A stretch of 64,000 nucleotides of DNA from Mucilaginibacter_A sp965201005 (lineage in GTDB: Bacteria > Bacteroidota > Bacteroidia > Sphingobacteriales > Sphingobacteriaceae): assembly GCF_965201005.1 (NCBI RefSeq), contig NZ_OZ241747.1:62001-126000 (forward strand), given 5' to 3'. The notes under the pieces are model-generated. The model saw only the letters and a list, made by a program, of their open reading frames with translations. It had not been told where the DNA came from and searched no databases. Below, in pieces: positions 1-7,861 of the stretch (the first letter of the stretch is position 1; each line of letters opens with the position of its first letter). The translations under genes and the position numbers were made by a program.

Positions 1-1
1 G

Positions 2-457
2 CTGCCGATGGGCGAAATTGTATTTGATTTTTACGATAAATTGAAAACGATTTCCAAAGGTTACGCTTCTTTTGATTATACGCAGATCGGTTACCGTCAG
101 TCGGATTTGGTGCGTTTGGATATTCGTTTAAACGGCGAACCGGTTGATGCTTTGTCTTCGCTGATCCACCGAAGCAATTCTTATGATTTTGGCAAGAAAA
201 TCTGCGAAAAACTGAAAGAACTGATCCCGCGCCAGCAGTTTGAAATTATTGTTCAGGCTTCTATCGGTGCTAAAATTATCGCCCGCGAAACCGTAAAAGC
301 TTTACGTAAAGATGTAACCGCAAAATGTTATGGCGGCGATATTTCCCGTAAACGCAAACTTTTGGAAAAACAGAAAAAAGGTAAAAAACGGATGCGCCAG
401 GTGGGTAATGTGGAAATTCCACAATCCGCATTTATGGCGGTTTTGAAATTAGATTGA
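2..457 (+). CDS. lepA: Elongation factor 4 (LepA), C-terminal part
   Basis: This is the 3' end of the ribosome back-translocating GTPase LepA; the GTPase and EF-G-like domains lie upstream of the window. The visible residues match the LepA-specific C-terminal region: GYASFDY, then LNGEPVDALS, the KLKELIPRQQFE segment, the ARETVKALRK stretch, the highly conserved AKCYGGDISRKRKLL and GKKRMRQVG, ending in FMAVLKLD. The reading frame is open to the left edge, so the gene is partial only because of the window. Its stop codon overlaps or abuts the AT-rich ATPase gene that follows, and a one-mismatch copy of the dispersed motif (458-469) lies directly after the stop. Confidence 0.95.
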   Translation: MPMGEIVFDFYDKLKTISKGYASFDYTQIGYRQSDLVRLDIRLNGEPVDALSSLIHRSNSYDFGKKICEKLKELIPRQQFEIIVQASIGAKIIARETVKALRKDVTAKCYGGDISRKRKLLEKQKKGKKRMRQVGNVEIPQSAFMAVLKLD

Positions 458-483
458 TAAAAGAAGTATATTTATCAATAATT

Positions 484-1869
484 ATGATTGTAGATTTAAA
501 AAATATTGGTGCAATAAGCCACTCAGAAATTGATCTTTCTAAAGATTTAATTATACTATCTGGACCAAACAATACTGGTAAAACTTATATAGCTTATACC
601 TTGTACGCTATTTACAAATTTACAAGGGAGTTTGATGAGTTGACCTTAATGGGTAGTAATGTTGTAAATACATTATTAGAAAAAAATATTGAATTGTTAT
701 TACACGATGGGAAAGTATCAATCAAATTAAAAAACGAAATAATATTAGCAATAATTGAGGAAGTTTTCGAAGGAGTTGTAAGTTATCTACCAAATGTGTT
801 TGCCAGTGATGAAAAGTTTTTCTCTGAAGCAAAAATAAAACTGCAGATTCCAAATAAATTTATTTCAGATTTTATTGATCATCTTCAAATAAAATCTAGC
901 TTTAAATTTCCTGGTAATATAATTATCCAAATTCAAAAAGATCAAAACAACGACGAAATTGACTTTTTTTACAGTGTAGATACAAAGACGGAACGAACAA
1001 GCAATAGTCGAATTATTTTACAAATTAGGTACATTATTGCACAAAAAATTACTGAAAGCATTTTAAATGCCATGTTTAATAACGTTTATATTACTCCTAC
1101 AGAAAGAACGGCTATAAATTTATTCAGTAAAGAACTTTCTGTTAAAAGAAATGAAATTGTTGATCGTTTATTAGAATATAAAACAAATAAAGCTCAAAAT
1201 AATCTTTTAAGAGAAGTTCAAAGATATCCTTTACCAATACGAGATAGTTTAGCAATTGCCGAAGATTTAGCTAACCTTCAAAAAAGCAAAAGTGATTATA
1301 ATTTTATTGCTGATAAAATCGAAAAAGAGATTCTAAAAGGGAAAATTACTGTTTCTAAAGATGGTGATGTCTTATTCAATCCTTCAAAATCTAATATTAA
1401 AAATCTTAATATACATTTATCGGCTTCTGTTGTAAAATCATTATCTAATTTAGTTTTCTACTTTAGACATTTAGCTCAACATAATGATTTTATAATTATT
1501 GATGAGCCAGAATTAAACTTGCATCCTGACAATCAAATAATTATGGCTAGGTTAATTGCAGAAATTGTTAATAATGGATTTAAAGTATTAATAAGCACAC
1601 ACAGTGATTACATAGTCAAAGAACTTAATAATCTAATTAGAATAAATCATGGCAGTGATGAGATCAAAGATAAATTAATGTCGTTGTATGGATATTCTGA
1701 GAATAATTTATTAAGAAAAGAACAAATTGGTGTTTATTTATTTAAGGACAAAAAATCTCAGAATATTCCTGTAGATGACTTAGGATTTGAAGTATCTACC
1801 ATAGAAAAAGAAAATAGTATTTTAGCTGAGGCATCAGAAAGAATTTATTTTGAAGTGTTTGAAAAATGA
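484..1869 (+). CDS. AAA family ATPase (AAA15/OLD-like), possible defence protein
   Basis: An ATP-binding protein of the SMC/OLD/AAA15 type. Seen: Walker A GPNNTGKT at residues 27-34, Walker B with IIIDEPELNLHP near residue 340 (the signature-like NLHP following the acidic pair), and an H-loop STHSDYIV. The central 250 residues are helical, Lys/Glu-rich and poorly conserved, as usual in this family. I chose the ATG at 484 because MIVDLKNIGAI is the normal family beginning; an in-frame ATG at 454 would add ten residues and overlap lepA. The gene is strikingly AT-rich next to lepA and folD, suggesting transfer. It overlaps the next gene by four bases (ATGA), so the two are probably co-translated. 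Many such ATPases work with a nuclease partner in phage defence; that role is inference. Confidence 0.75.
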   Translation: MIVDLKNIGAISHSEIDLSKDLIILSGPNNTGKTYIAYTLYAIYKFTREFDELTLMGSNVVNTLLEKNIELLLHDGKVSIKLKNEIILAIIEEVFEGVVSYLPNVFASDEKFFSEAKIKLQIPNKFISDFIDHLQIKSSFKFPGNIIIQIQKDQNNDEIDFFYSVDTKTERTSNSRIILQIRYIIAQKITESILNAMFNNVYITPTERTAINLFSKELSVKRNEIVDRLLEYKTNKAQNNLLREVQRYPLPIRDSLAIAEDLANLQKSKSDYNFIADKIEKEILKGKITVSKDGDVLFNPSKSNIKNLNIHLSASVVKSLSNLVFYFRHLAQHNDFIIIDEPELNLHPDNQIIMARLIAEIVNNGFKVLISTHSDYIVKELNNLIRINHGSDEIKDKLMSLYGYSENNLLRKEQIGVYLFKDKKSQNIPVDDLGFEVSTIEKENSILAEASERIYFEVFEK

Positions 1870-2405
1870 TACTCAATAAAATTCAAAATATAATTTATAG
1901 TTCATTTCAAACAAACGTAAAGGGTAGAAAATTTACTCTAAAAGAATCGTCTAAAAGTGCCAAATGTATAACTGCAAAATTTGAAGCAGAAGGTGACTAT
2001 ATAGTTTTCAAGTTCGATCAAGCTATAAAAAGAAATGGAATTAAAATTCAAACATTGATCCCTTTTCTTGAAGATGGTAACTCTCAGTGTATCTGTGATT
2101 ATTTGATATTTTACCTTAAACCTAACGGTTCTTTATTTGCTGTAATTTGTAATATGAAATCAGTAAATAAGAGTAATAATATAGAACAAATAAATGCTGG
2201 AAAAATACTTGCAAACTTCATCTTTGAAACTGCTAAAAGGATAAATCCATTAGAATTCGAAAATGTAAGCTTAAATACTACACAAGTTCTTTTCTCTTAT
2301 AAAAATCTTTATCAAGGCGGTAAGAACAATCAATCTGGCATTATCAACTTAGTTTCTAACTCTGAAATTAGTCAAACATTTATTTTTGAACACAAGTGTA
2401 AATAA
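1866..2405 (+). CDS. Unknown protein, possible PD-(D/E)XK-like nuclease partner of the ATPase
   Basis: I do not recognise a named family. The 179-residue product is AT-rich in codon use like the ATPase gene it overlaps, and unlike folD, which starts four bases after its stop. Around residues 95-130 it has CDYLIFYL, a turn, LFAVICNMKS and then a QINAGKILANFI helix. This D...(x)xK...Q layout is like the core of PD-(D/E)XK nucleases, where the usual acidic residue before xK would be replaced here by Asn (NMK). Context (translationally coupled AAA15 ATPase in a small foreign insert) fits an effector subunit of a two-gene defence module. Function is inferred only; it could also be a non-enzymatic partner. 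Confidence 0.5.
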   Translation: MILNKIQNIIYSSFQTNVKGRKFTLKESSKSAKCITAKFEAEGDYIVFKFDQAIKRNGIKIQTLIPFLEDGNSQCICDYLIFYLKPNGSLFAVICNMKSVNKSNNIEQINAGKILANFIFETAKRINPLEFENVSLNTTQVLFSYKNLYQGGKNNQSGIINLVSNSEISQTFIFEHKCK

Positions 2406-2408
2406 TAC

Positions 2409-3290
2409 ATGCAACTCCTCGACGGCAAATACATCTCCGAAAAACTGAAAACAGAAATTGCACAAGAAGCTGCTGAGGTTTTAACGCAAACCGGTCGTAA
2501 ACCACATTTGGTAGCGGTTTTGGTTGGACATGATGGCGGCAGCGAAACTTACGTGGCCAGCAAAATGCGCAACTGCGAAAAGGTTGGTTTCCAATCTTCA
2601 TTGGTGCGTTATGAAGATGACGTAAGCGAAGAAGAATTGCTGGAAAAAGTTGCCGAATTGAATGCAGATGCCGGCATCGACGGAATCATTGTACAATTGC
2701 CTTTGCCCAAACACATCGACCCGGAAAAAGTAACCGAAAAAATTGACCATCGCAAAGATGTAGATGGTTTTCATCCGTTAAATCTTGGAAGAATGCAGCG
2801 TAACTTGCCTTCTTTTATTCCGGCTACGCCTTATGGGATTATGTTGATGTTGCAGGAATACGGCATCCAAACTTCCGGAAAACATTGCGTGGTGGTTGGC
2901 CGAAGCAATATTGTAGGTTCGCCAATGAGTATTTTAATGGCGCGAAATGCCAATCCCGGAAACTGCACCGTTACCATTTGCCACAGCCGCACGCCGGATA
3001 TTAAAAAATACACTTTAGAAGCTGATATTTTGATCGTTGCTATCGGCAAAAAGAATTTTATTACGGCAGATATGGTGAAAAACGGCGTAATTGTGATCGA
3101 TGTTGGCATGAATAGGGAAACTTCAACCCAAACCAAATCCGGCTACAAACTTTATGGTGATGTGGATTTTGAAAAAGTGGCACCAAAAGCTTCCTGGATT
3201 ACACCGGTTCCGGGCGGCGTTGGTTTGATGACAATTATCGGGTTGCTTAAAAACACACTTGCCGCAGCACGAAAAGAGGTTTATCCTTAA
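2409..3290 (+). CDS. folD: Bifunctional methylenetetrahydrofolate dehydrogenase/cyclohydrolase
   Basis: FolD interconverts 5,10-methylene-, 5,10-methenyl- and 10-formyl-tetrahydrofolate in the cytosol, feeding purine and formyl-Met-tRNA synthesis. The 293-residue length is typical. Visible family signatures are the Tyr/Lys active-site segment YVASKMRNCEKVG near residue 50, the IIVQLPLPKHI stretch, KDVDGFHPLNLG, and the NADP-binding VVVGRSNIVGSPM loop around residues 163-175, followed by the PVPGGVGLMTI motif near the end. It begins four bases after the AT-rich pair, whose insertion between lepA and folD is suggested by the composition change. The region downstream holds long interspersed repeats and no further gene for 650 bases. 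Confidence 0.95.
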   Translation: MQLLDGKYISEKLKTEIAQEAAEVLTQTGRKPHLVAVLVGHDGGSETYVASKMRNCEKVGFQSSLVRYEDDVSEEELLEKVAELNADAGIDGIIVQLPLPKHIDPEKVTEKIDHRKDVDGFHPLNLGRMQRNLPSFIPATPYGIMLMLQEYGIQTSGKHCVVVGRSNIVGSPMSILMARNANPGNCTVTICHSRTPDIKKYTLEADILIVAIGKKNFITADMVKNGVIVIDVGMNRETSTQTKSGYKLYGDVDFEKVAPKASWITPVPGGVGLMTIIGLLKNTLAAARKEVYP

Positions 3291-3525
3291 AAATAGGTGG
3301 TAAAAGAAGCATTCATCTTGAATAGATTTCCGCTGTATATAACCAACATAAAGGGCCGTTTGCAAGATCGGCACTTTTAAGGTAGCCACCCAAGCGTGGT
3401 GGGTTGAATGCCGCCCGGAGGCGATCCGGCATTCTTGAATTTTTGGTTCTTTTGTTTCAAGACAAAAGAACGAAACAGCCAGCAACCGCAGGTTTGCTTT
3501 TATCAACCATGCTTCTTTTAGCATA
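3289..3525 (+). repeat. REP-like interspersed element, copy A1, bounded by the 12-mer motif
   Basis: The element runs from AAATAGGTGG-TAAAAGAAGCAT to ATGCTTCTTTTAGCATATA and closely resembles copy A2 at 3693-3920. Inside are two hairpins: GAATGCCG...CGGCATTC around 3407-3436, and TTCTTTTGT...ACAAAAGAA around 3448-3472. The GC-rich core CGCCCGGAGGCGATC is the exact reverse complement of a core in copies B1 and B2, so A and B belong to one family in opposite orientations. Open reading frames crossing it are on the non-coding repeat and are not genes. Confidence 0.8.
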
Positions 3526-3665
3526 TATTTTTTGATCAGGAACTGCGTTCCCTCTTCTATTTCTTTTTCCTTGATGAAAAAGAAACAAAAAATCAAGGCA
3601 AACCCGATCGCCTCCGGGCGTTTTGCCGGGCAGCCGCACCTGAGTGGTTATCTGTCCTGCGGCTT
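3526..3665 (-). repeat. REP-like interspersed element, copy B1
   Basis: Nearly identical over about 130 bases to 7431-7567. It contains the core GATCGCCTCCGGGCG (inverse of the A-copy core), a CCTTGAT...ATCAAGG hairpin enclosing an A-rich stretch, and ends in CTGTCCTGCGGCT. It lies tail to head with A1 and is followed at 3693 by A2. Confidence 0.8.
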
Positions 3666-3692
3666 TGCAAACTTCATAATTGCAAAATCAAA

Positions 3693-3920
3693 AAATAGGT
3701 GATAAAAGAAGCATCTGGCAAAAATAAAGAGCCGTCATAAAGATCAGCTGTGAAAGGCAGTGTGCAAAGTAGCCACCCAGGCGCGCTGGGAAGAATGCCG
3801 CCCGGAGGCGATACGGCATTCTTGAATTTTTGGTTCTTTTTGTTTCAAGACAAAAGAACGTAAAACCAAGCAACCGCAGGTTGGTTAAACCGAACATGCT
3901 TCTTTTATCATATATTTTTT
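3693..3920 (+). repeat. REP-like interspersed element, copy A2, bounded by the 12-mer motif
   Basis: Second copy of the A element. It starts with AAAAAATAGGTGATAAAAGAA and ends with ATGCTTCTTTTATCATATAT, so exact 12-mers lie at 3703-3714 (forward) and 3896-3907 (reverse). The interior diverges from A1 in the first 60 bases and then matches it through the GCCGCCCGGAGGCGAT core and the TTCTTTT...AAAAGAA hairpin. It ends just before the stop codon of the lipoprotein gene on the minus strand. Confidence 0.8.
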
Positions 3921-3941
3921 GAAGTATGTTCAAAAAATATA

Positions 3942-4709
3942 TTAATATTCTACTTTCAAATTCATCAGCTTTGGCGTTTTTATTATCTCCCCTAAAGTGC
4001 TGTTTAAAGTGAGCGTTTTTTTATCCGCAGAAAGCTTTGCCCGCACATTTCCGGTTTTTTTGACCGGCCGCGGGAAACGCATCAGCACGCTGTAAGGCAT
4101 CTCGATCAATGCCGCTTTGGCCATACTGTACATTGCTTCGTTTTGCCGGAAATACTGCCGGAATTTTACCGTATCGATCTGGCGCGAAAACTTTTTGCCA
4201 CTGATGTCGTAATCAAAATAATCTTCGTTAATGCCCATCCCGCCGCTGCTTGCGCCGGTTTGCATCACCTGCGGATCGCTGATCAATTGTCCGATTTTTT
4301 GCTGCTGTGCCAGTTTAGAAACATGCGTTAAAAAATATTTTACTTCTTTGGCACTTTTGGCTTCGTACTGCACGTTAACCTGCATCTGGCTGTTTTTCAG
4401 GTTCATTTTAAGGTGCAGCAGCGTTGCCCGCGCCAAATCAACCTGGTCGTTGCTCAGCTTTTTGCGTTCGGCAGCGGTCAAATCACTGTAGAAATTAATG
4501 GCAGTGTCTTTTTGCATCAGGTAAGATGGCGTTTGTTTTACAGAATCGGGCAGCAGGTTGGAAAGCACCGAAACCGCCCTGCCCATGTTAAACCGATAAT
4601 CAATTTTGCAGGCACCGCCTTTTTGAAAAACGTAATGTTCCTCCACGTTCACACACGAAGAAAATACCGATAAAAGAAGCATCAGCAAAGGAAAATAGAG
4701 TTTTTTCAT
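3942..4709 (-). CDS. Hypothetical lipoprotein
   Basis: No named family recognised. The 255-residue protein has a clear lipoprotein signal: MKKLYFP, a hydrophobic run MLLLSVF and lipobox FSSC at about residue 19, so it is probably anchored in the outer or inner membrane. The mature part begins with charged VEEHYVFQKGG and shows alternating beta-strand-like segments (CKIDYRFNM, QMQVNVQYEA) and a helical middle rich in Gln and Lys. The signal peptide leucine run is encoded by an exact copy of the dispersed 12-mer (4671-4682). It stands alone on the minus strand between the REP-like repeats and the divergent queE gene. Confidence 0.75.
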   Translation of the reverse strand: MKKLYFPLLMLLLSVFSSCVNVEEHYVFQKGGACKIDYRFNMGRAVSVLSNLLPDSVKQTPSYLMQKDTAINFYSDLTAAERKKLSNDQVDLARATLLHLKMNLKNSQMQVNVQYEAKSAKEVKYFLTHVSKLAQQQKIGQLISDPQVMQTGASSGGMGINEDYFDYDISGKKFSRQIDTVKFRQYFRQNEAMYSMAKAALIEMPYSVLMRFPRPVKKTGNVRAKLSADKKTLTLNSTLGEIIKTPKLMNLKVEY

Positions 4710-4802
4710 GCAAACAGTTTTTGGGGCGGTACAAATATGCGGTATTTATTAAACTGAATGTCAGGAAATTTAATCGCCAAAAACCAATACCGCCCGATTG
4801 CT

Positions 4803-4810
4803 TATATTTG
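4803..4810 (+). promoter_or_regulatory. Probable -7 promoter box (TATATTTG) for queE
   Basis: TATATTTG fits the Bacteroidota primary-sigma -7 consensus TAnnTTTG. Transcription would start near 4816, which argues that the open frame upstream to the ATG at 4758 is not translated. Confidence 0.45.
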
Positions 4811-4850
4811 CCGCTTGGAACTTACATCAGCACAACCGGCAGCGGGCACC

Positions 4851-5444
4851 ATGCTTCCTTTAATGGAAGAATTTTATACTATTCAGGGTGAGGGCTTTAA
4901 CACTGGCAAAGCGGCATATTTTATCCGCTTGGGCGGATGCGATGTAGGTTGCCCCTGGTGCGATGTGAAGGAAAGCTGGGATGCCGATAAACACCCGATG
5001 ACGGCGGCCGATACGATTGTGGCAAACGCCAAAAAATACCCGGCAAATGCAGTAGTGATCACCGGTGGCGAACCGCTGATCTACAATTTGAATTACCTGA
5101 CTTCGGAATTGCAGAAAGCAGGCGTCAAAACTTTTATAGAAACTTCCGGTGCGTACCCGATTTCCGGTTTTTGGGATTGGATCTGCCTTTCGCCCAAAAA
5201 ATTTAAAGCACCAACGCCTTCAGTTTTAGCTGCTGCGGATGAACTGAAAGTGATCGTTTTTAACCAATCCGATTTTAAATGGGCTGAAGAACATGCTGCT
5301 TTAGTTTCTGCGGATTGCAAATTGTATCTGCAGCCCGAATGGTCAAGAGCTGCAATTGTTACGCCGCTGATTGTAGATTACGTGATGCAAAACCCGAAAT
5401 GGGAAGTTTCGCTGCAAACGCATAAATATTTAAACATTCCGTAA
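4851..5444 (+). CDS. queE: 7-carboxy-7-deazaguanine synthase (radical SAM)
   Basis: QueE converts 6-carboxytetrahydropterin to 7-carboxy-7-deazaguanine in queuosine/preQ0 biosynthesis. It has the short radical-SAM layout: FYTIQGEGFNTGKAAYFIRLGG, then the cluster-binding GCDVGCPWCDV (C-x3-C-x2-C), VVITGGEPL (the SAM-binding GGEP) and ETSGAYP. The end LQTHKYLNIP is characteristic of the family. The frame is open back to ATG 4758, but a promoter box at 4803-4810 makes that start unlikely. I chose ATG 4851; a TTG at 4815 would give a more usual length of about 209 residues and is a serious alternative. It is followed 36 bases later by the OmpA-family gene on the same strand. Confidence 0.88.
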   Translation: MLPLMEEFYTIQGEGFNTGKAAYFIRLGGCDVGCPWCDVKESWDADKHPMTAADTIVANAKKYPANAVVITGGEPLIYNLNYLTSELQKAGVKTFIETSGAYPISGFWDWICLSPKKFKAPTPSVLAAADELKVIVFNQSDFKWAEEHAALVSADCKLYLQPEWSRAAIVTPLIVDYVMQNPKWEVSLQTHKYLNIP

Positions 5445-5480
5445 AGAAATTTCTAACTTGGTTTCGTATAAAGCTTTGCT

Positions 5481-7391
5481 ATGCGATACCTGTGGACACT
5501 TCTTTTATGCGTACTTTTTTCACTTGGCCTTAATTTTTCTGTTTTTGCGCAAAAGCAATATTCCACCAACAACAAAGAAGCGATTAAATTCTATGCTTTA
5601 GCCAACGAAAGCATTGATTATCAGCAATATGACCAGGCAATTACGCAATTAAAACAATCCATCGCGGCCGATGAACAGTTTGCCGAAGCGCATAACCAGC
5701 TGGGCAACGTTTATCGTTACAAACACCGTTATGCCGAAGCTTTTACCGAATTTACACGCACCATCGCCCTCAACCCAAACTACAACCGCGCCGTTTATTT
5801 GAATTTAGGCGATGTAAGCATTATGCTGGGAAAATACAGCGAAGCCAAAAACGTTTTGCAGCAATATCTGGCTTTTAACGAGGTTTTGCCGAAAGACCGC
5901 GCCACGGCAAAAAAGCTGATAACTGATTGCGATTTTAGCTTGCAGGCCGTTCAGCATCCGGTTGATTTTAAGCCGGTCAACCTCGGAAACGGGATCAATT
6001 CCCCTGCTGATGAATATTTGCCCAGCGTTACTGCGGATGAAAGCACGCTGATTTTTACCCGAAAAATTGGCAATAATGAGGATTTTTATCAGAGCAAAAA
6101 GCAAAACGGACAATGGGCAGATGCCGCCGGTTTGAGCAACAAAATTAACACGCCGGATTTTAACGAAGGTGCCCAATCGCTTACGCAAGATGGTCAGTAT
6201 CTGTTTTTTACGGGCTGCAACCGACCGGATGGTTTGGGAAGATGCGACATATTTTTATCCCATAAAAACAGTACCGACTGGGATAAACCATTTAACTTGG
6301 GCGAACCGATCAATACGCCCGGCTGGGAATCGCAGCCTTCCATCAGTGCAGATGGCCGCACGCTTTATTTTGTGAGTTTGCGCAAAGGCGGTTATGGCGG
6401 ATACGACATCTGGAAATCGCATTTAACCGATAAAGGTTGGGGCGAACCGGAAAACCTGGGCCCCAACATCAACACGCTCTACGATGAGCAGTCGCCGTTT
6501 ATCCACCCGGACGATCAAACGCTGTATTTCAATTCCAATGGCTGGCCGGGTTTGGGCGGAAAAGATTTGTTTTTGAGCCGGAAAGACCAGAACGGCAACT
6601 GGCAAAAACCGGAAAACCTGGGTTATCCCATCAATTCCGGCGGTGATGAAAACGGCTTAACGCTCACGGCCAATGGCAGTTATGCGTTCTTCTCGTCCAA
6701 CAATTTAAAAGGTGCAGGCGGCTATGATATTTATACTTTCGAGCTGCCCGAAAAGCTGCGGCCAACCGTGGTTACGTATGTAAAAGGTACGGTAAAAGAT
6801 GCACAAACTAAGCAAGCCATTGATGCCGATGTGCAGATTGTGGATTTGAAAACCAACCAAACGATTTTTAAGAATGTAAACGCTTTAAACCAGGGACAAT
6901 TTTTGGCAACGCTCCCGATAGGAAAAGATTATGGTTTAAATATCTCCAGGCCGGGTTATTTGTTTTATTCTGAAAATTTCTCGCTGAGCAAACAAAAAAA
7001 CGATAAGCCATTTGTAATTGATGTGGCTTTGCAGGCGATAGAAGCCGGCAAAAAATCAGTTTTACGCAACATTTTTTTTGACACCAATAAGTTTACGCTG
7101 AAGCCGGAATCCAAATCGGAACTGGAAAAACTGATTGCTTTTTTAAACCTCAACCCAAAAGTTGCTATTGAGGTTTCGGGTTTTACAGATAACGTGGGCG
7201 ATGCAAAATCAAACCAGCTGCTGTCGGAAAACCGGGCAAAAGCGGTGTATCAGTATTTGCTCGCCAATAAAGTTTCGCCCGCAAAACTAACTTTTAAAGG
7301 TTACGGTGCCATGCAGTTTATCGCCCCAAACACGACCGAAGAAGGCCGTGGCCGGAACAGAAGGACGGAATTTAAGATTGTTTCTTTTTAA
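5481..7391 (+). CDS. OmpA family protein with TPR and PD40 repeats
   Basis: An exported cell-envelope protein of 636 residues. After a signal peptide ending FSVFAQ come TPR-like helices (residues about 35-150, with AEAHNQLGNVY and RAVYLNLGDV), then PD40/WD40-like beta-propeller repeats (about 165-425) marked by recurring PSVTADESTLIF, SISADGRTLYFVS and FIHPDDQTLYFNS. A carboxypeptidase-regulatory-like segment follows (about 432-500). The C-terminal OmpA domain (about 530-636) carries FFDTNKFTLKPES and NQLLSENRAKAV, typical of binding peptidoglycan diaminopimelate. This architecture is common in Bacteroidota, where some members accompany gliding or type IX secretion proteins; no such neighbours are seen here, so the role is probably structural. 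Confidence 0.88.
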   Translation: MRYLWTLLLCVLFSLGLNFSVFAQKQYSTNNKEAIKFYALANESIDYQQYDQAITQLKQSIAADEQFAEAHNQLGNVYRYKHRYAEAFTEFTRTIALNPNYNRAVYLNLGDVSIMLGKYSEAKNVLQQYLAFNEVLPKDRATAKKLITDCDFSLQAVQHPVDFKPVNLGNGINSPADEYLPSVTADESTLIFTRKIGNNEDFYQSKKQNGQWADAAGLSNKINTPDFNEGAQSLTQDGQYLFFTGCNRPDGLGRCDIFLSHKNSTDWDKPFNLGEPINTPGWESQPSISADGRTLYFVSLRKGGYGGYDIWKSHLTDKGWGEPENLGPNINTLYDEQSPFIHPDDQTLYFNSNGWPGLGGKDLFLSRKDQNGNWQKPENLGYPINSGGDENGLTLTANGSYAFFSSNNLKGAGGYDIYTFELPEKLRPTVVTYVKGTVKDAQTKQAIDADVQIVDLKTNQTIFKNVNALNQGQFLATLPIGKDYGLNISRPGYLFYSENFSLSKQKNDKPFVIDVALQAIEAGKKSVLRNIFFDTNKFTLKPESKSELEKLIAFLNLNPKVAIEVSGFTDNVGDAKSNQLLSENRAKAVYQYLLANKVSPAKLTFKGYGAMQFIAPNTTEEGRGRNRRTEFKIVSF

Positions 7392-7410
7392 AAGGAAATG
7401 GATTGGATTG

Positions 7411-7570
7411 AGGCTTCTTTTACGATACATTTTTTGATCAGGAACTGCGTTCCCTTTTCTCTTTCTTTTTCCTTGATGAAAAAGAAACAAAAAATCAAGG
7501 CAAACCCGATCGCCTCCGGGCGTTTTGCCGGGCAGCCGCACCTGGGTGGTTACCTGTCCTGCGGCTCTGT
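7411..7570 (-). repeat. REP-like interspersed element, copy B2
   Basis: Near-copy of B1 (3526-3665), matching over most of TTTTTTGATCAGGAACTGCG through CTGTCCTGCGGCT. It begins with a one-mismatch motif, AGGCTTCTTTTA (7411-7422), and is followed after about 30 bases by an exact motif at 7602-7613, so the element is again bracketed by motif copies. Confidence 0.8.
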
Positions 7571-7601
7571 ATAGTTTTTAAAAAAGTAAAAAAATAGATG
7601 A

Positions 7602-7662
7602 TAAAAGAAGCATCTGCCTGCCAAATTTATACCTATAAAAACAGCATTAAATGCTACTTTTA
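7602..7662. repeat. Cluster of dispersed 12-mer motif copies
   Basis: Exact TAAAAGAAGCAT at 7602-7613, exact TAAAAACAGCAT at 7636-7647, and the inverted one-mismatch form ATGCTACTTTTA at 7651-7662. The last two face each other over three bases and can fold as a hairpin. This lies in the otherwise gene-free stretch 7392-7679. Confidence 0.85.
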
Positions 7663-7679
7663 GCTGCTATCCGAATACC

Positions 7680-7809
7680 ATGTCTAAAAACGCTTATCAG
7701 CCAATATTACAACAATCTTGACCGCGCCTTACAATTTGGCAAATCCAGCACCGAAACCGCCATCCACAACCATTTTTGGATATTGCTGAACGAATACGCC
7801 ACTGTTTGA
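7680..7809 (+). pseudogene. Broken 5' end of a methylase/restriction-type gene
   Basis: From ATG 7680 the frame reads MSKNAYQP; after a one-base shift near 7701-7705 it continues YYNNLDRALQFGKSSTETA and IHNHFWILLNEYATV before a stop at 7807-7809. The pattern YYNNLD...FG.S..ETAI..HFW.LLNEYA is typical of the N-terminus of large single-chain helicase/methylase restriction enzymes (type ISP/IIG-like). Only about 40 codons survive, and nothing downstream continues the gene before the minus-strand methyltransferase begins to end at 7862. I read it as the remnant of a lost restriction-modification gene. Family assignment rests on recalled similarity and is moderate. Confidence 0.55.
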
Positions 7810-7861
7810 CGGGCCCTAAAACAAGTTCAGGAGACAGCAGGCCGTATGCCCAACAATGTTT

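Noticed and set aside
3123..3933. Open frames on the minus strand in the folD-lipoprotein gap
   Set aside because: They run through REP-like repeats that recur at 7.4 kb, have no family motifs and change with repeat orientation.
4758..4850. Extension of queE to the upstream ATG
   Set aside because: The region contains a promoter box and codes for no family-conserved residues.
7287..7541. Minus-strand frame with the same MRLPGKTPGGDRVCL start as one at 3457-3639
   Set aside because: The shared peptide is only the translation of the repeat element.
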